Positions 17,343 to 25,582 of a stretch of DNA of 64,000 nt are shown here, one piece after another. Location of the stretch: positions 1,364,001 through 1,428,000 of the forward strand of contig NZ_CP058627.1 of the NCBI RefSeq assembly GCF_013403565.1. Direction: 5' to 3'. Each line of letters begins with the position of its first letter. Positions within the stretch are counted from its first letter, which is position 1. Under the pieces are notes generated by a model. It had not been told where the DNA came from, did no database searches, and was given only the letters and a program-made list of their open reading frames with translations. A program made the position numbers and the translations under genes. Source of the DNA: Chitinibacter bivalviorum. Lineage in GTDB: Bacteria > Pseudomonadota > Gammaproteobacteria > Burkholderiales > Chitinibacteraceae.

Positions 17343-18149
17343 CTACCACCATTGATGAAAATGGTGAACTGGCCCAATGCCCTGCCCGACTTGTAGTTTT
17401 TCGGCATGGGTAATGGCTTGCAAAAGCCAAGCCTTGGCATCGCGCACCGTACTTTCCCAATCCACACGCTGCGGGCGTAGTGCGGTCAACGCCGCTGACA
17501 GCGTGCAACCCGTACCGTGCGTATGGCGCGTCGCGATACGCAGCGCGGGGAAATTGAGTTCCAGCTCAGGCGTGATTAGCCAGTCCGGGCATTGCTCGCC
17601 CGCCAGATGACCGCCCTTCATCAGCACCGCCTTTGCGCCAGCAGCAAGCAGTGCTCGCCCCTGCTCGCGCATTTGCTCTTCACTCTGCGCCTCACTACAT
17701 TCAAGCAAGGCTGCGGCTTCGGGTAAATTGGGCGTAATGATACTGGCCAGCGGTAATAGCTCGCGCCGTAGCGCATCCACTGCAGCAGGGTCTAGCAGGG
17801 CATGTCCGCCTTTGGCAATCATCACGGTGTCTAGCACGACATACCTAGGCTGGTATTTACGCAGCGATTCGGCGACGGCGTGGATAATCTCGGCGTTGGC
17901 GAGCATACCCATTTTGACGGCATCAACCCGAATATCACTAAACACGGCATCGCATTGCGCGGCGATAAACTCAGGCGGCACTGGATGCACAGCATGCACG
18001 CCTTGGGTATTTTGCGCCGTCAGCGCGGTAATCACGCTCATGCCATAGGCGCCAAGCGCCGAAAAAGTTTTCAAATCGGCCTGAATGCCCGCGCCGCCGC
18101 CCGAATCCGAACCGGCGATGGTCAGCGCGTGCGAGATGGTATGACTCAT
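17343..18149 (-). CDS. thiD: Hydroxymethylpyrimidine / phosphomethylpyrimidine kinase
   Basis: Phosphorylates HMP and HMP-P to HMP-PP, the pyrimidine half of thiamine. The 268 residues are typical of ThiD, with the ribokinase-fold entry TIAGSDSGGGAGIQADLKTF, VLDTVMIAKGG, the phosphate-contact MKGGH and the catalytic loop TRHTHGTGCTLSAALTA. It is the third gene of a thiM-thiE-thiD unit, 12 bases after thiE. Both salvage kinases with ThiE and no thiC or thiG in view suggest that the local operon serves salvage and condensation. Confidence 0.95.
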   Translation of the reverse strand: MSHTISHALTIAGSDSGGGAGIQADLKTFSALGAYGMSVITALTAQNTQGVHAVHPVPPEFIAAQCDAVFSDIRVDAVKMGMLANAEIIHAVAESLRKYQPRYVVLDTVMIAKGGHALLDPAAVDALRRELLPLASIITPNLPEAAALLECSEAQSEEQMREQGRALLAAGAKAVLMKGGHLAGEQCPDWLITPELELNFPALRIATRHTHGTGCTLSAALTALRPQRVDWESTVRDAKAWLLQAITHAEKLQVGQGIGPVHHFHQWW

Positions 18150-18161
18150 TACACTTTCCTC

Positions 18162-18839
18162 TTATTGGGCTGGCTTAATTTCGCGCAGCAAATCACGACA
18201 AGCTTGTGGCACATCGCTTTGCCCACAAATGGCCGAGATCACCGCGACGCCATTGGCGCCCGCGGCCATCAATGGCGCGGCGGTGCCCAGCTTGATGCCG
18301 CCAATGGCCACCGCAGGCACGCCACGCGCCGTGCAGCTGGCAAACATCGCCGCCATTTCATCGTGACTGAGCACGGGCGAGGCGTCTTTTTTGGTCGTGG
18401 TCGGGTAAACGGGCCCAACTCCGATGTAATCAATGCTGGCGGCGATCTCGGGGCTGAGTAACTCGGTGACATTGCCCAGATTATTGGTCGATAGGCCGAC
18501 AATTTTATTTGGGCCAAGCAGCGCACGCACCACTTGCACCGGCAAATCGCTTTGCCCCACATGCACGCCATCGGCATCAACGGCCAAAGCCACATCGACG
18601 TGATCATTGATAATCAGTGGCACATTCAACGGCGCGAGTACTGTTTTAAGTTGCTGCGCGCAGGTAAGCCATTGGCGCTTTTTCCAGTTCGGCGCACGCA
18701 ATTGCACCACCGTTGCGCCGTGTTGCGCGGCCAGCCTTGCAGTTTCGACCATGCCGTCGAGCCCGCCACATAAATCGGGGTCGAGCACCAGATACAAGCT
18801 CACATCGATGACATGACGACTCATACGGTCCTGACTCAT
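18162..18839 (-). CDS. thiE: Thiamine-phosphate synthase
   Basis: Joins HMP-PP and thiazole phosphate to thiamine phosphate. The 225 residues show a TIM barrel with [40 protein letters not shown] and VAIGGI, all diagnostic. One point is odd: the usual Q-x-R-x-K (QFREK or QLRDK) after strand 2 reads QLRAPNWKK, so the lysine two places after the arginine, which contacts pyrophosphate in studied enzymes, is a proline. Nearby lysines might substitute. The gene overlaps thiM by four bases, indicating translational coupling. Confidence 0.93.
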   Translation of the reverse strand: MSQDRMSRHVIDVSLYLVLDPDLCGGLDGMVETARLAAQHGATVVQLRAPNWKKRQWLTCAQQLKTVLAPLNVPLIINDHVDVALAVDADGVHVGQSDLPVQVVRALLGPNKIVGLSTNNLGNVTELLSPEIAASIDYIGVGPVYPTTTKKDASPVLSHDEMAAMFASCTARGVPAVAIGGIKLGTAAPLMAAGANGVAVISAICGQSDVPQACRDLLREIKPAQ

Positions 18840-19642
18840 AGCGCAGCCTGACGCAATTGCGCGGGGTGGATAATCGCCAGCGCATCAAGGAAAGGCGCCA
18901 CAAAGGTGCCGGGGCCATCGGAGCACTCAACCGCCCGTTCGCCTGCCAGCGCCATCAGCGCACACGCCGCAGCGACCGCGTTAAGGCGATTTGGTGCATC
19001 AGCAAGGAAAGCGGCCACCACCGCCGACAAGGCGCAACCCGTACCGACGACTTTGGTCATCAAAGGGTGGCCCAGCTCAACCGACCAAGTTTGCTCACCG
19101 TCAGTGATGTAATCAATTGCGCCCGTCACCGCTACAATGGCGCCGGTTTCTTGCGCCAGAGCAATTGCCGCTTCTAGTGCAGAAGTGGAGCTGGCCGTGC
19201 TATCGACACCCTTGCCCCCGCCCAAACCACCCGCCAGCGCGATGATTTCCGAGCCATTACCCCGAATCGCAGCAGGCTGTTGCGTCAACATCGCTTTGGC
19301 CGCGGCCGTGCGATACGGCAATACGCCCACCGCCACTGGATCGAGCACCCATGGCGTGCCGGCGGCATTGGCGGCGGCAATCGCCAAATTCATGGCTTCC
19401 AGACGCTCGGCATACACCGTACCCACATTGATCAGCAGCGCATCGGCGATGGCGGCAAAATCGGCCACTTCTTCTTTGGCCACAACCATCGCGGGTGAGG
19501 CGCCCATCGCCAACAGGGTATTGGCGGTAAAGCATTGCACCACTTCATTAGTGAGTACATGCACCAGAGGGGTATTTGCGCGAACGCGTTCTAACTCATC
19601 AGCTAAAACGTTAAATGGCAATTCAGAAATTTGGGTTGTCAT
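18836..19642 (-). CDS. thiM: Hydroxyethylthiazole kinase
   Basis: Salvages thiazole alcohol (THZ) by phosphorylation. The 268-residue protein has the family features [42 protein letters not shown] and the catalytic [13 protein letters not shown]. It is the first gene of the operon. The upstream region (19643-19912) was inspected for a TPP riboswitch on the minus strand; the conserved CUGAGA and GAACCUGAU-type segments are missing, so control by a TPP aptamer is not supported. Confidence 0.95.
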   Translation of the reverse strand: MTTQISELPFNVLADELERVRANTPLVHVLTNEVVQCFTANTLLAMGASPAMVVAKEEVADFAAIADALLINVGTVYAERLEAMNLAIAAANAAGTPWVLDPVAVGVLPYRTAAAKAMLTQQPAAIRGNGSEIIALAGGLGGGKGVDSTASSTSALEAAIALAQETGAIVAVTGAIDYITDGEQTWSVELGHPLMTKVVGTGCALSAVVAAFLADAPNRLNAVAAACALMALAGERAVECSDGPGTFVAPFLDALAIIHPAQLRQAAL

Positions 19643-19912
19643 CGCTTAAATCCTTTTCATCGCTCCGTCACTCATCGCAGGGATGATCAGAAGCTTATCG
19701 AGCTGCTAGGGATAAATTAGGTGACTATATTGTACCGTTTATCAATTAAGAACGTTTGACCTAGGCAGGATTGAACGCCTGTGAGCGCTAAGAAAATAGT
19801 GTCGTCAAATAGTGTGGTTTTATTGCGAATGGCTAAATGTTTGATGCTGCTCACAATGCAGCTTGCCGCAATTCCCTACAATCAATGTCAATGTTGAATC
19901 AAGGAGAAGGTC

Positions 19913-20857
19913 ATGGCGGACTTGACCACCCAATTTCTGGACCTGCCAGTCAAAAACCCCGTAATGAATGCTGCGGGCGTTTGGTGCAGTGTTGCCTCAC
20001 AACTTGAAGCCTTGGCCGAATCCGCCGCAGGCGCCATGGTCACTAAAAGCTGCACGCTACAACCGCGCGACGGCAATCCCGAGCCACGCTACCGTGTGCT
20101 CGATGGCGACAAGCCTTTTGGCAGCATCAACTCGATGGGCCTGCCCAATGAAGGTTTTGCCTACTATTTGCGTTATGCACAGCGCCATGATTACGAAGAA
20201 AAGCCACTATTTGTATCGCTATCGGGCCTGACGCTGGACGACAATCTCACGATGATCGACAGTCTGAAAGATGCGGTGACGCCTGCAATTTTGGAAGTGA
20301 ACTTATCGTGCCCCAATGTACCCGGCAAATCGCAAATTGGTTACGACTTTGAATCGATGGATACGCTGTTGGCCGAAGTCTCTTCAGGCTATCAGCGACC
20401 ATTTGGCGTGAAATTGCCGCCCTATTTCGATATGGCGCATTTTGACGAAGCCGCTGAAATTCTCAATCGTTACCCGCTGGTGGCTTTTGTCACCTGCATT
20501 AACTCCATCGGCAATGCGCTCGTCATTGATCTGGCCAGCGAAACTACGCTGATCAAACCCAAAGACGGCTTTGGTGGCCTCGGTGGTGATTATGTCTTGC
20601 CAACAGCGCTGGCCAATGTGAACGCCTTCTATCGTCGTTGCCCGAATAAAACCATTATTGGCTGCGGCGGCATTAAATCGGGCCGGGAAGCATTTATGCA
20701 TATCTTGGCAGGCGCTACCCTCGTGCAGATCGGCACTAGTCTGTATGAAGAAGGCCCAGGCATTTTCCAACGCGTATTGGATGAATTGAGCGCGATCATG
20801 GATGAAAAAGGCTACGCCACTACGGAAGAATTCCGTGGCAAATTGAAAACGCTTTAA
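19913..20857 (+). CDS. pyrD: Dihydroorotate dehydrogenase, class 1A (fumarate type)
   Basis: Oxidises dihydroorotate to orotate in pyrimidine synthesis. The 314 residues match the cytosolic class 1A enzyme known from Lactococcus (PyrDA): NSMGLPNEGFAYYL, NLSCPNVPGKSQ with the catalytic cysteine, GVKLPPYFDMAHFDEAAEIL, NSIGNAL, IKPKDGFGGLGG and QIGTSLYEEGP. It lacks the N-terminal membrane helix of class 2 enzymes, which most proteobacteria use. A strong site (AAGGAGAAGG) precedes the ATG. A terminator follows directly. Confidence 0.93.
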   Translation: MADLTTQFLDLPVKNPVMNAAGVWCSVASQLEALAESAAGAMVTKSCTLQPRDGNPEPRYRVLDGDKPFGSINSMGLPNEGFAYYLRYAQRHDYEEKPLFVSLSGLTLDDNLTMIDSLKDAVTPAILEVNLSCPNVPGKSQIGYDFESMDTLLAEVSSGYQRPFGVKLPPYFDMAHFDEAAEILNRYPLVAFVTCINSIGNALVIDLASETTLIKPKDGFGGLGGDYVLPTALANVNAFYRRCPNKTIIGCGGIKSGREAFMHILAGATLVQIGTSLYEEGPGIFQRVLDELSAIMDEKGYATTEEFRGKLKTL

Positions 20858-20879
20858 GCGGTGTTCAAGCGCCTCAATT

Positions 20880-20908
20880 GAAAAAACCGCCGTAATGGCG
20901 GTTTTTTT
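20880..20908. terminator. Bidirectional intrinsic terminator
   Basis: AAAAAACCGCC-GTAAT-GGCGGTTTTTTT, between the convergent ends of pyrD and the alkA-like gene. Confidence 0.93.
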
Positions 20909-20913
20909 ATTGT

Positions 20914-21546
20914 TTAATACTCGACCGGCACTGGATCAAGGCTGCGCCATAAATACCACGTCGCCACTGAGCTCCACGGTTGCCAAAGGGTTGCCAGCTC
21001 GCGCAGTTCAGCTTTGGATTTGCGTTCGTCCTGATGGTAATGCAACGCAATTCCTCGGATCAGGCCGATATCGTCGAGCGGCAATACATCGGGGCGCGCC
21101 AGATAAAAAATCAAAAACATTTCGGCCGTCCAGCGACCGATACCTCGAATCGAGACCAGCTCTTTAATGACCGCCTCATCATCCCAATCGTGCCAAGCGC
21201 TCGGGTCTAATCGACCTTCATGATGGTGACGAGCCAGATCGCTGAGGTATTCGACTTTACGCTGCGAAAGGCCACATGCACGCAATTTGTCAACACTTGA
21301 GCCGAGCACTGCGCGGCTAGTCACATCGCCCAAAAACGTCGCCAGCTTATTCCACACCGAATCGGCGGCTTTCACCGAAATCTGCTGCCCCACGATTGAG
21401 CGCGCCAGCGTATGAAAGGCATCGCCGCGCGTTCGCAAATTGACGTCGGGATAGAGCGCAATCAAGCGCGCCATCACTGGATCAGCCGCAGCCAATTCAG
21501 TAATGGCTTGCGTCCAATAGTCTGGGCGTTCTAAGGGCGCACTCAT
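20914..21546 (-). CDS. alkA: DNA-3-methyladenine glycosylase II, AlkA-like
   Basis: Base-excision repair glycosylase of the HhH-GPD superfamily that removes alkylated purines. The 210 residues include ARSIVGQQISVKAADSVW, the helix-hairpin-helix LVSIRGIGRWTAEMFLIF and the catalytic aspartate in VLPLDDIGL. It is shorter than E. coli AlkA (282), lacking that protein's N-terminal domain, as in many compact relatives. The ATG at 21546 is preferred over the adjacent TTG because GAGG lies six bases upstream. It follows pmbA by eight bases. Confidence 0.9.
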   Translation of the reverse strand: MSAPLERPDYWTQAITELAAADPVMARLIALYPDVNLRTRGDAFHTLARSIVGQQISVKAADSVWNKLATFLGDVTSRAVLGSSVDKLRACGLSQRKVEYLSDLARHHHEGRLDPSAWHDWDDEAVIKELVSIRGIGRWTAEMFLIFYLARPDVLPLDDIGLIRGIALHYHQDERKSKAELRELATLWQPWSSVATWYLWRSLDPVPVEY

Positions 21547-21554
21547 CAATCGCC

Positions 21555-22907
21555 TCAGACCAAATCGCCAGAAGCCGAATCACCGGCTACGGTCATGCGC
21601 TCAATCAGAATCGCGCCGACCTTGCGGCTGCTGGAGGCCAAAGCGTCATCGCCAATCGCAACAATGCGCTGGTACATATCGCGCAAATTGCCGGCGATGG
21701 TGATTTCTTCGACTGGATATTGAATGATGCCATTCTCAACCCAGAAACCTGCCGCGCCGCGCGAGTAGTCGCCAGTTACCATATTGATGCCATGACCGAG
21801 CAATTCAGTCACGAGCAAACCCGTCCCCATTTTGGCGAGCAAGCTGGAAGCCACATCGGTCGGCGCAACAAATAGATTATGTGGGCCACCAGCATTACCC
21901 GTGGTATCCATCCCTAGCTTTCGTGCAGAATAGCTTCCAAGGAAATACCCCTGCTGAACACCCTTTTCAACCACAGTACGCGCGGCGGTTGCCACGCCTT
22001 CGGCGTCAAATGCGCCGCTGGCAAAACCACGTGGCGTAAATGGATCTTCAGTAATCGTGACACAAGGCGCAAAGACTGGCTGACCGAGACTATCGACCAG
22101 GAAGCTCGATTTACGGTACAAGCTGCTACCCGATACGGCGTTGATCCAGTGACCAATCAGCGAGCCCGCTACTGATGCTTCAAACAAGACAGGGTATTCA
22201 CCCGTTTTCAAACGGCGCGCACCGAGGCGACGCACCGTGCGCTCGCCAGCCCGGCGACCCACGGCTGCCGCACCTTCCAAATCGGAGGGTGCTCGCGCAG
22301 CGGTGTACCAGTAATCGCGCTGCATGCCGCTTTCGTCTTCACCGATCACCGCGGCAGAAATACTGTAGCGCGTACTTGTACCCGCGCCGATAAATCCTTG
22401 TGAATTGCCATATACCCAGCGCGATGCTGAAGTTGAGACGGTTGCGCCATCGGAATTATCAATCCGCTCATCGACGGCCATGGCTGCCTGCTCGCATTCG
22501 CGAGCCAATTCAATTGCCGCTTCAACTGATAAATCCCAGGGGTGATACAAATCCAAATCCGGAAACACGGTACACAGGCGTTTTGGATCGGCTGTGCCGG
22601 CAAATTCATCCGCAGCGGTGTATTTGGCAATCGCCAGCGCGGCTTTGACCGTATCAGCGAGCGCCGCAGGTGAAAAATCACTACTGCTGGCATGGCCTTT
22701 TTGCTGACCGAGATAAACGGTAACGCTGACGCCTTTATCGCGGTTGTATTCAATCGTTTCGACTTCATCGAGCCGCACCGAGACATTTTGCCCAGAACCT
22801 TCGGAAACCTCGACATCACACGCCGTTGCGCCTTGCTGCTTGGCCATATCCAGCACTTGAGCAGCCATTTCACGCAAAGTGGTTTCACTAAAACTGAATT
22901 CAGACAC
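21555..22907 (-). CDS. pmbA: Metalloprotease component PmbA/TldE
   Basis: TldD/PmbA proteins form a heterodimeric metallopeptidase that matures or degrades peptides such as microcin B17 and CcdA. The 450 residues have the family features DVEVSEGSGQNVSVRLDEVE, GASTRYSISAAVIGED-like middle and the C-terminal HNLFVAPTD, LLVTELLGHGINMVTGDYSRGAAGFWVENG. TldD is not in this window. It is divergent from darP, a pairing conserved across proteobacteria. Confidence 0.95.
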   Translation of the reverse strand: MSEFSFSETTLREMAAQVLDMAKQQGATACDVEVSEGSGQNVSVRLDEVETIEYNRDKGVSVTVYLGQQKGHASSSDFSPAALADTVKAALAIAKYTAADEFAGTADPKRLCTVFPDLDLYHPWDLSVEAAIELARECEQAAMAVDERIDNSDGATVSTSASRWVYGNSQGFIGAGTSTRYSISAAVIGEDESGMQRDYWYTAARAPSDLEGAAAVGRRAGERTVRRLGARRLKTGEYPVLFEASVAGSLIGHWINAVSGSSLYRKSSFLVDSLGQPVFAPCVTITEDPFTPRGFASGAFDAEGVATAARTVVEKGVQQGYFLGSYSARKLGMDTTGNAGGPHNLFVAPTDVASSLLAKMGTGLLVTELLGHGINMVTGDYSRGAAGFWVENGIIQYPVEEITIAGNLRDMYQRIVAIGDDALASSSRKVGAILIERMTVAGDSASGDLV

Positions 22908-23023
22908 GTTTTAAGTTCCGTTGGAGAAGTTGAAGAAGGTATTCGAGCGTCTTAACAAGAAGGTTAAGCCCAAGTTTGTTATCATACTGCTTTTGATACT
23001 GCTTTTGCATTGCGTTAGAAACC

Positions 23024-23593
23024 ATGGCCCATAAAGATCACGACGACGAAATCGAAGGCGTCAGCAAATCCCAGCTTAAACGCGAAGCAACTGCACTGCA
23101 GGAGCTCGGTGCCACGCTGATGACGTACAGCGCGAAACAACTCGCGCCGCTCAACCTGCCTGAAAAGCTAATGGACGCGCTGAGCGAAGGCCGTCGCATT
23201 ACTGCCAATGGCGCGACAGCTCGCCACAAACAATATATCGGCAAACTGATGCGCGATGTAGATGCGGCACCAATTTATGCTTTTTTAGACGCACTCAATG
23301 GCGATTCGGACAAGCACACAGCTTGGCTGCACCAAGTTGAGCGTTTACGCGAAAAAATGCTGGCCGACACCAAAGTCGTCGAGCAATTTATCGCCGACTA
23401 TCCCGATGTGGATATTCAACACCTGCGTCAATTGATTCGCAATGCAATTAAAGAGCGTCAAGCACAAGAAAGTGGCAAACACATGCCACCCAAAGCATTC
23501 CGTGAATTGTTCCAATTGATCAAGTCACACATCAAAGAGCCAGCACTGCCAAGCCTGACCGATGGCGAAGCAGAAGAGGACAGCGAAGAATGA
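23024..23593 (+). CDS. darP: Ribosome-associated protein DarP (DUF615)
   Basis: Helical protein that binds late 50S ribosomal precursors. Its 189 residues have the typical beginning EGVSKSQLKREATALQELG, the central LPEKLMDALSEGRRI and RQYIG-like KQYIGKLMRDVD, and the C-terminal RQLIRNAIKERQ and FRELFQLIK. It lies divergent to pmbA and overlaps the next gene by four bases. Confidence 0.95.
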   Translation: MAHKDHDDEIEGVSKSQLKREATALQELGATLMTYSAKQLAPLNLPEKLMDALSEGRRITANGATARHKQYIGKLMRDVDAAPIYAFLDALNGDSDKHTAWLHQVERLREKMLADTKVVEQFIADYPDVDIQHLRQLIRNAIKERQAQESGKHMPPKAFRELFQLIKSHIKEPALPSLTDGEAEEDSEE

Positions 23594-24243
23594 GCATTGC
23601 CGTAAAGGGCCTGTTGTTTGACATGGATGGTACTTTGGTCGATTCGCGCCAGTGTATTGAACAACTGTGGCGCAACTGGGCCCTGCGGCATAAGCTTGAT
23701 TTTGCTGACATTCAAGCCGTGATGCACGGCCGTCGTGGCATTGAAACAATCCAAATCGTCGCCCCGCATCTGGATGCGCAATCTGAGGTCGAGCTACTGC
23801 TGGCCGAAGAAGCGCTGACCTTGGAAGGCACCGTCGCGATCGCAGGCGCACACGAGTTGCTGCGCAGTTTAGCGCCAGACCAATGGGCCGTAGTGACCTC
23901 TGCACCGCGTGATCTGGCCTTGGCCAAGCTGGCTTTTGCTGGTTTACCGCTGCCGACCCACATTGTTGGCGCGGATGATGTTAGCGAAGGTAAACCTCAC
24001 CCTGCCCCGTTTGCCATGGGCGCAGCAAAACTGGGCCTGAGTGCCGATCAATGTTTGGCCTTTGAAGATGCCAGTGCGGGTGTACGCTCCGCCCATGCCG
24101 CAGGTGCTGCGGTATGTTTAGTGACTGCTGCTGGCGGCAAAGACGATAGCGGACTGACGAAGTGGCAAATTAATCACTTTGATCAAGTTCAAATTAATAG
24201 CAATTCAGACTCAATCGATGTGAGTATTAAATCGAATGAATGA
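23590..24243 (+). CDS. HAD-family phosphatase (sugar-phosphatase-like)
   Basis: The 217 residues begin with the HAD motif I LLFDMDGTLVDS, have motif II near VVTSAP, motif III lysine in EGKPHPAPF and motif IV FEDASAG. This layout matches YfbT/YniC and beta-phosphoglucomutase-like enzymes with an alpha-helical cap. Sugar phosphates or 2-deoxyglucose-6-phosphate are usual substrates, but the real one cannot be fixed. It overlaps both darP and mogA, so the three are likely co-transcribed. Confidence 0.9.
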   Translation: MSIAVKGLLFDMDGTLVDSRQCIEQLWRNWALRHKLDFADIQAVMHGRRGIETIQIVAPHLDAQSEVELLLAEEALTLEGTVAIAGAHELLRSLAPDQWAVVTSAPRDLALAKLAFAGLPLPTHIVGADDVSEGKPHPAPFAMGAAKLGLSADQCLAFEDASAGVRSAHAAGAAVCLVTAAGGKDDSGLTKWQINHFDQVQINSNSDSIDVSIKSNE

Positions 24244-24826
24244 AGTTTTAAAAATCGGCTTGGTTTCCATTTCTGACCGCGCTAGCAGCGGTATTTACGA
24301 AGACAAAGGCATTCCAGCTTTACAAGAATGGCTTACCCAAGCGCTGGCCAGCCCGTTTGAAATCGTTACTCGCTTGATTGCGGATGAACAACCACAGATT
24401 GAGGCCACGCTCATCGAGCTGGTCGATCGCGAAAAATGCCATCTAGTGCTCACAACTGGTGGCACAGGTCCAGCCAAACGCGATGTAACGCCCGACGCGA
24501 CACTGGCGATTGCTGATCGTGAAATGCCTGGCTTTGGTGAGCAAATGCGCCAAATTAGCCTGCATTACGTGCCTACGGCCATTTTATCGCGCCAAGTGGG
24601 CGTAATACGTGGCAGCTGCCTGATTTTAAACCTGCCTGGCCAACCCAAATCGATCAAAGAAACCCTAGAAGGCGTGAAAGATCAAGACGGTAAGGTGCTA
24701 GTGCATGGGATTTTTGCATCAGTGCCCTACTGCATTCAGCTACTTGAAGGGCCATATATTGAAACACACGCGACTATCGTCAGTGCTTTCCGCCCGAAAA
24801 GCGCAATTCGTCAATCCATTGAGTAG
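24236..24826 (+). CDS. mogA: Molybdopterin adenylyltransferase MogA
   Basis: Activates molybdopterin by adenylylation before molybdenum insertion. The 196-residue protein has IGLVSISDRASSGIYEDKGIPAL, the TTGGTGPAKRDVTPDAT loop and ILNLPGQPKSIKETL of the MogA family. The reading frame overlaps the preceding HAD gene by eight bases. No other molybdenum cofactor genes are in the window. Confidence 0.95.
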   Translation: MNEVLKIGLVSISDRASSGIYEDKGIPALQEWLTQALASPFEIVTRLIADEQPQIEATLIELVDREKCHLVLTTGGTGPAKRDVTPDATLAIADREMPGFGEQMRQISLHYVPTAILSRQVGVIRGSCLILNLPGQPKSIKETLEGVKDQDGKVLVHGIFASVPYCIQLLEGPYIETHATIVSAFRPKSAIRQSIE

Positions 24827-24834
24827 ATACCAAA

Positions 24835-25509
24835 ATGAGCAGCAATTTACTTCCTTGCGTAGAAATCGAAACGGGTAGTAACCCTACAGCAGCAGTGATT
24901 TGGCTGCATGGACTGGGCGCAGATGGCAATGACTTTGCGCCTATCGTGCCTGAGTTGGGCTTACCAGAGAACTTGGCGATCCGCTTTATTTTTCCGCATG
25001 CTCCTACCATGCCAATCACTTGCAATAATGGCTATGTAATGCGGGCTTGGTATGACATCGTGCATTTTGATCAAATTAGTCGCCAGGCTGATGTTGCAGG
25101 TGTTAAGGCCAGTATTGAATATGTGCGTGATTTAATCGCCGATCAAAACGCCAAAGGTATACCTACCGACCGTATCATTCTGGCAGGCTTTTCCCAAGGT
25201 GGTGCCATTGCCTATACCGCCGGTTTAACCCATCCAGCGCCACTGGCAGGCATTGTGTGCCTTTCGACCTATTTACCTGCGGAAGAGTTATTAACGAGCG
25301 ACAGCATCGCCACAAATAAAGCAACGCCCTTATTAGCCGCGCACGGCAGCCATGATCCAGTGGTAGGAATTAGCCTAGGCGAAAAAGCGAAGAATTATGT
25401 TGCAAATCTTGGGGTCAACGTTTCATGGCAGACTTACCCAATCCAGCACTCTGTATGCCTGCCTGAAATACAGTTAATTGGGCAATTTATCCGTCAGCAG
25501 CTTGGCTAA
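24835..25509 (+). CDS. Carboxylesterase, alpha/beta hydrolase (EstB / acyl-protein thioesterase-like)
   Basis: The 224 residues fit the phospholipase/carboxylesterase family: VIWLHGLGADGNDF oxyanion region, nucleophile serine in AGFSQGGAIA, aspartate in HGSHDPVVGI and histidine in YPIQHSVCLPEI. Substrates are short-chain esters or acyl-thioesters. It follows mogA by eight bases and ends at a terminator. Confidence 0.93.
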   Translation: MSSNLLPCVEIETGSNPTAAVIWLHGLGADGNDFAPIVPELGLPENLAIRFIFPHAPTMPITCNNGYVMRAWYDIVHFDQISRQADVAGVKASIEYVRDLIADQNAKGIPTDRIILAGFSQGGAIAYTAGLTHPAPLAGIVCLSTYLPAEELLTSDSIATNKATPLLAAHGSHDPVVGISLGEKAKNYVANLGVNVSWQTYPIQHSVCLPEIQLIGQFIRQQLG

Positions 25510-25528
25510 GCACATCATGGTGGTAAAT

Positions 25529-25556
25529 AAAAACGGCGCTATAAGCGCCGTTTTTA
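25529..25556. terminator. Bidirectional intrinsic terminator
   Basis: AAAACGGCGCT-ATA-AGCGCCGTTTTT between the esterase gene and the convergent 571-residue unknown gene. Confidence 0.92.
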
Positions 25557-25582
25557 TTTACTGCAAAACTAATCAAAGTGGA

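Noticed and set aside
19643..19912. TPP riboswitch ahead of thiM
   Set aside because: The conserved CUGAGA and GAACCUGAU segments are missing on the minus strand, and the remaining short hairpin (TCATC/GATGA) is not an aptamer.
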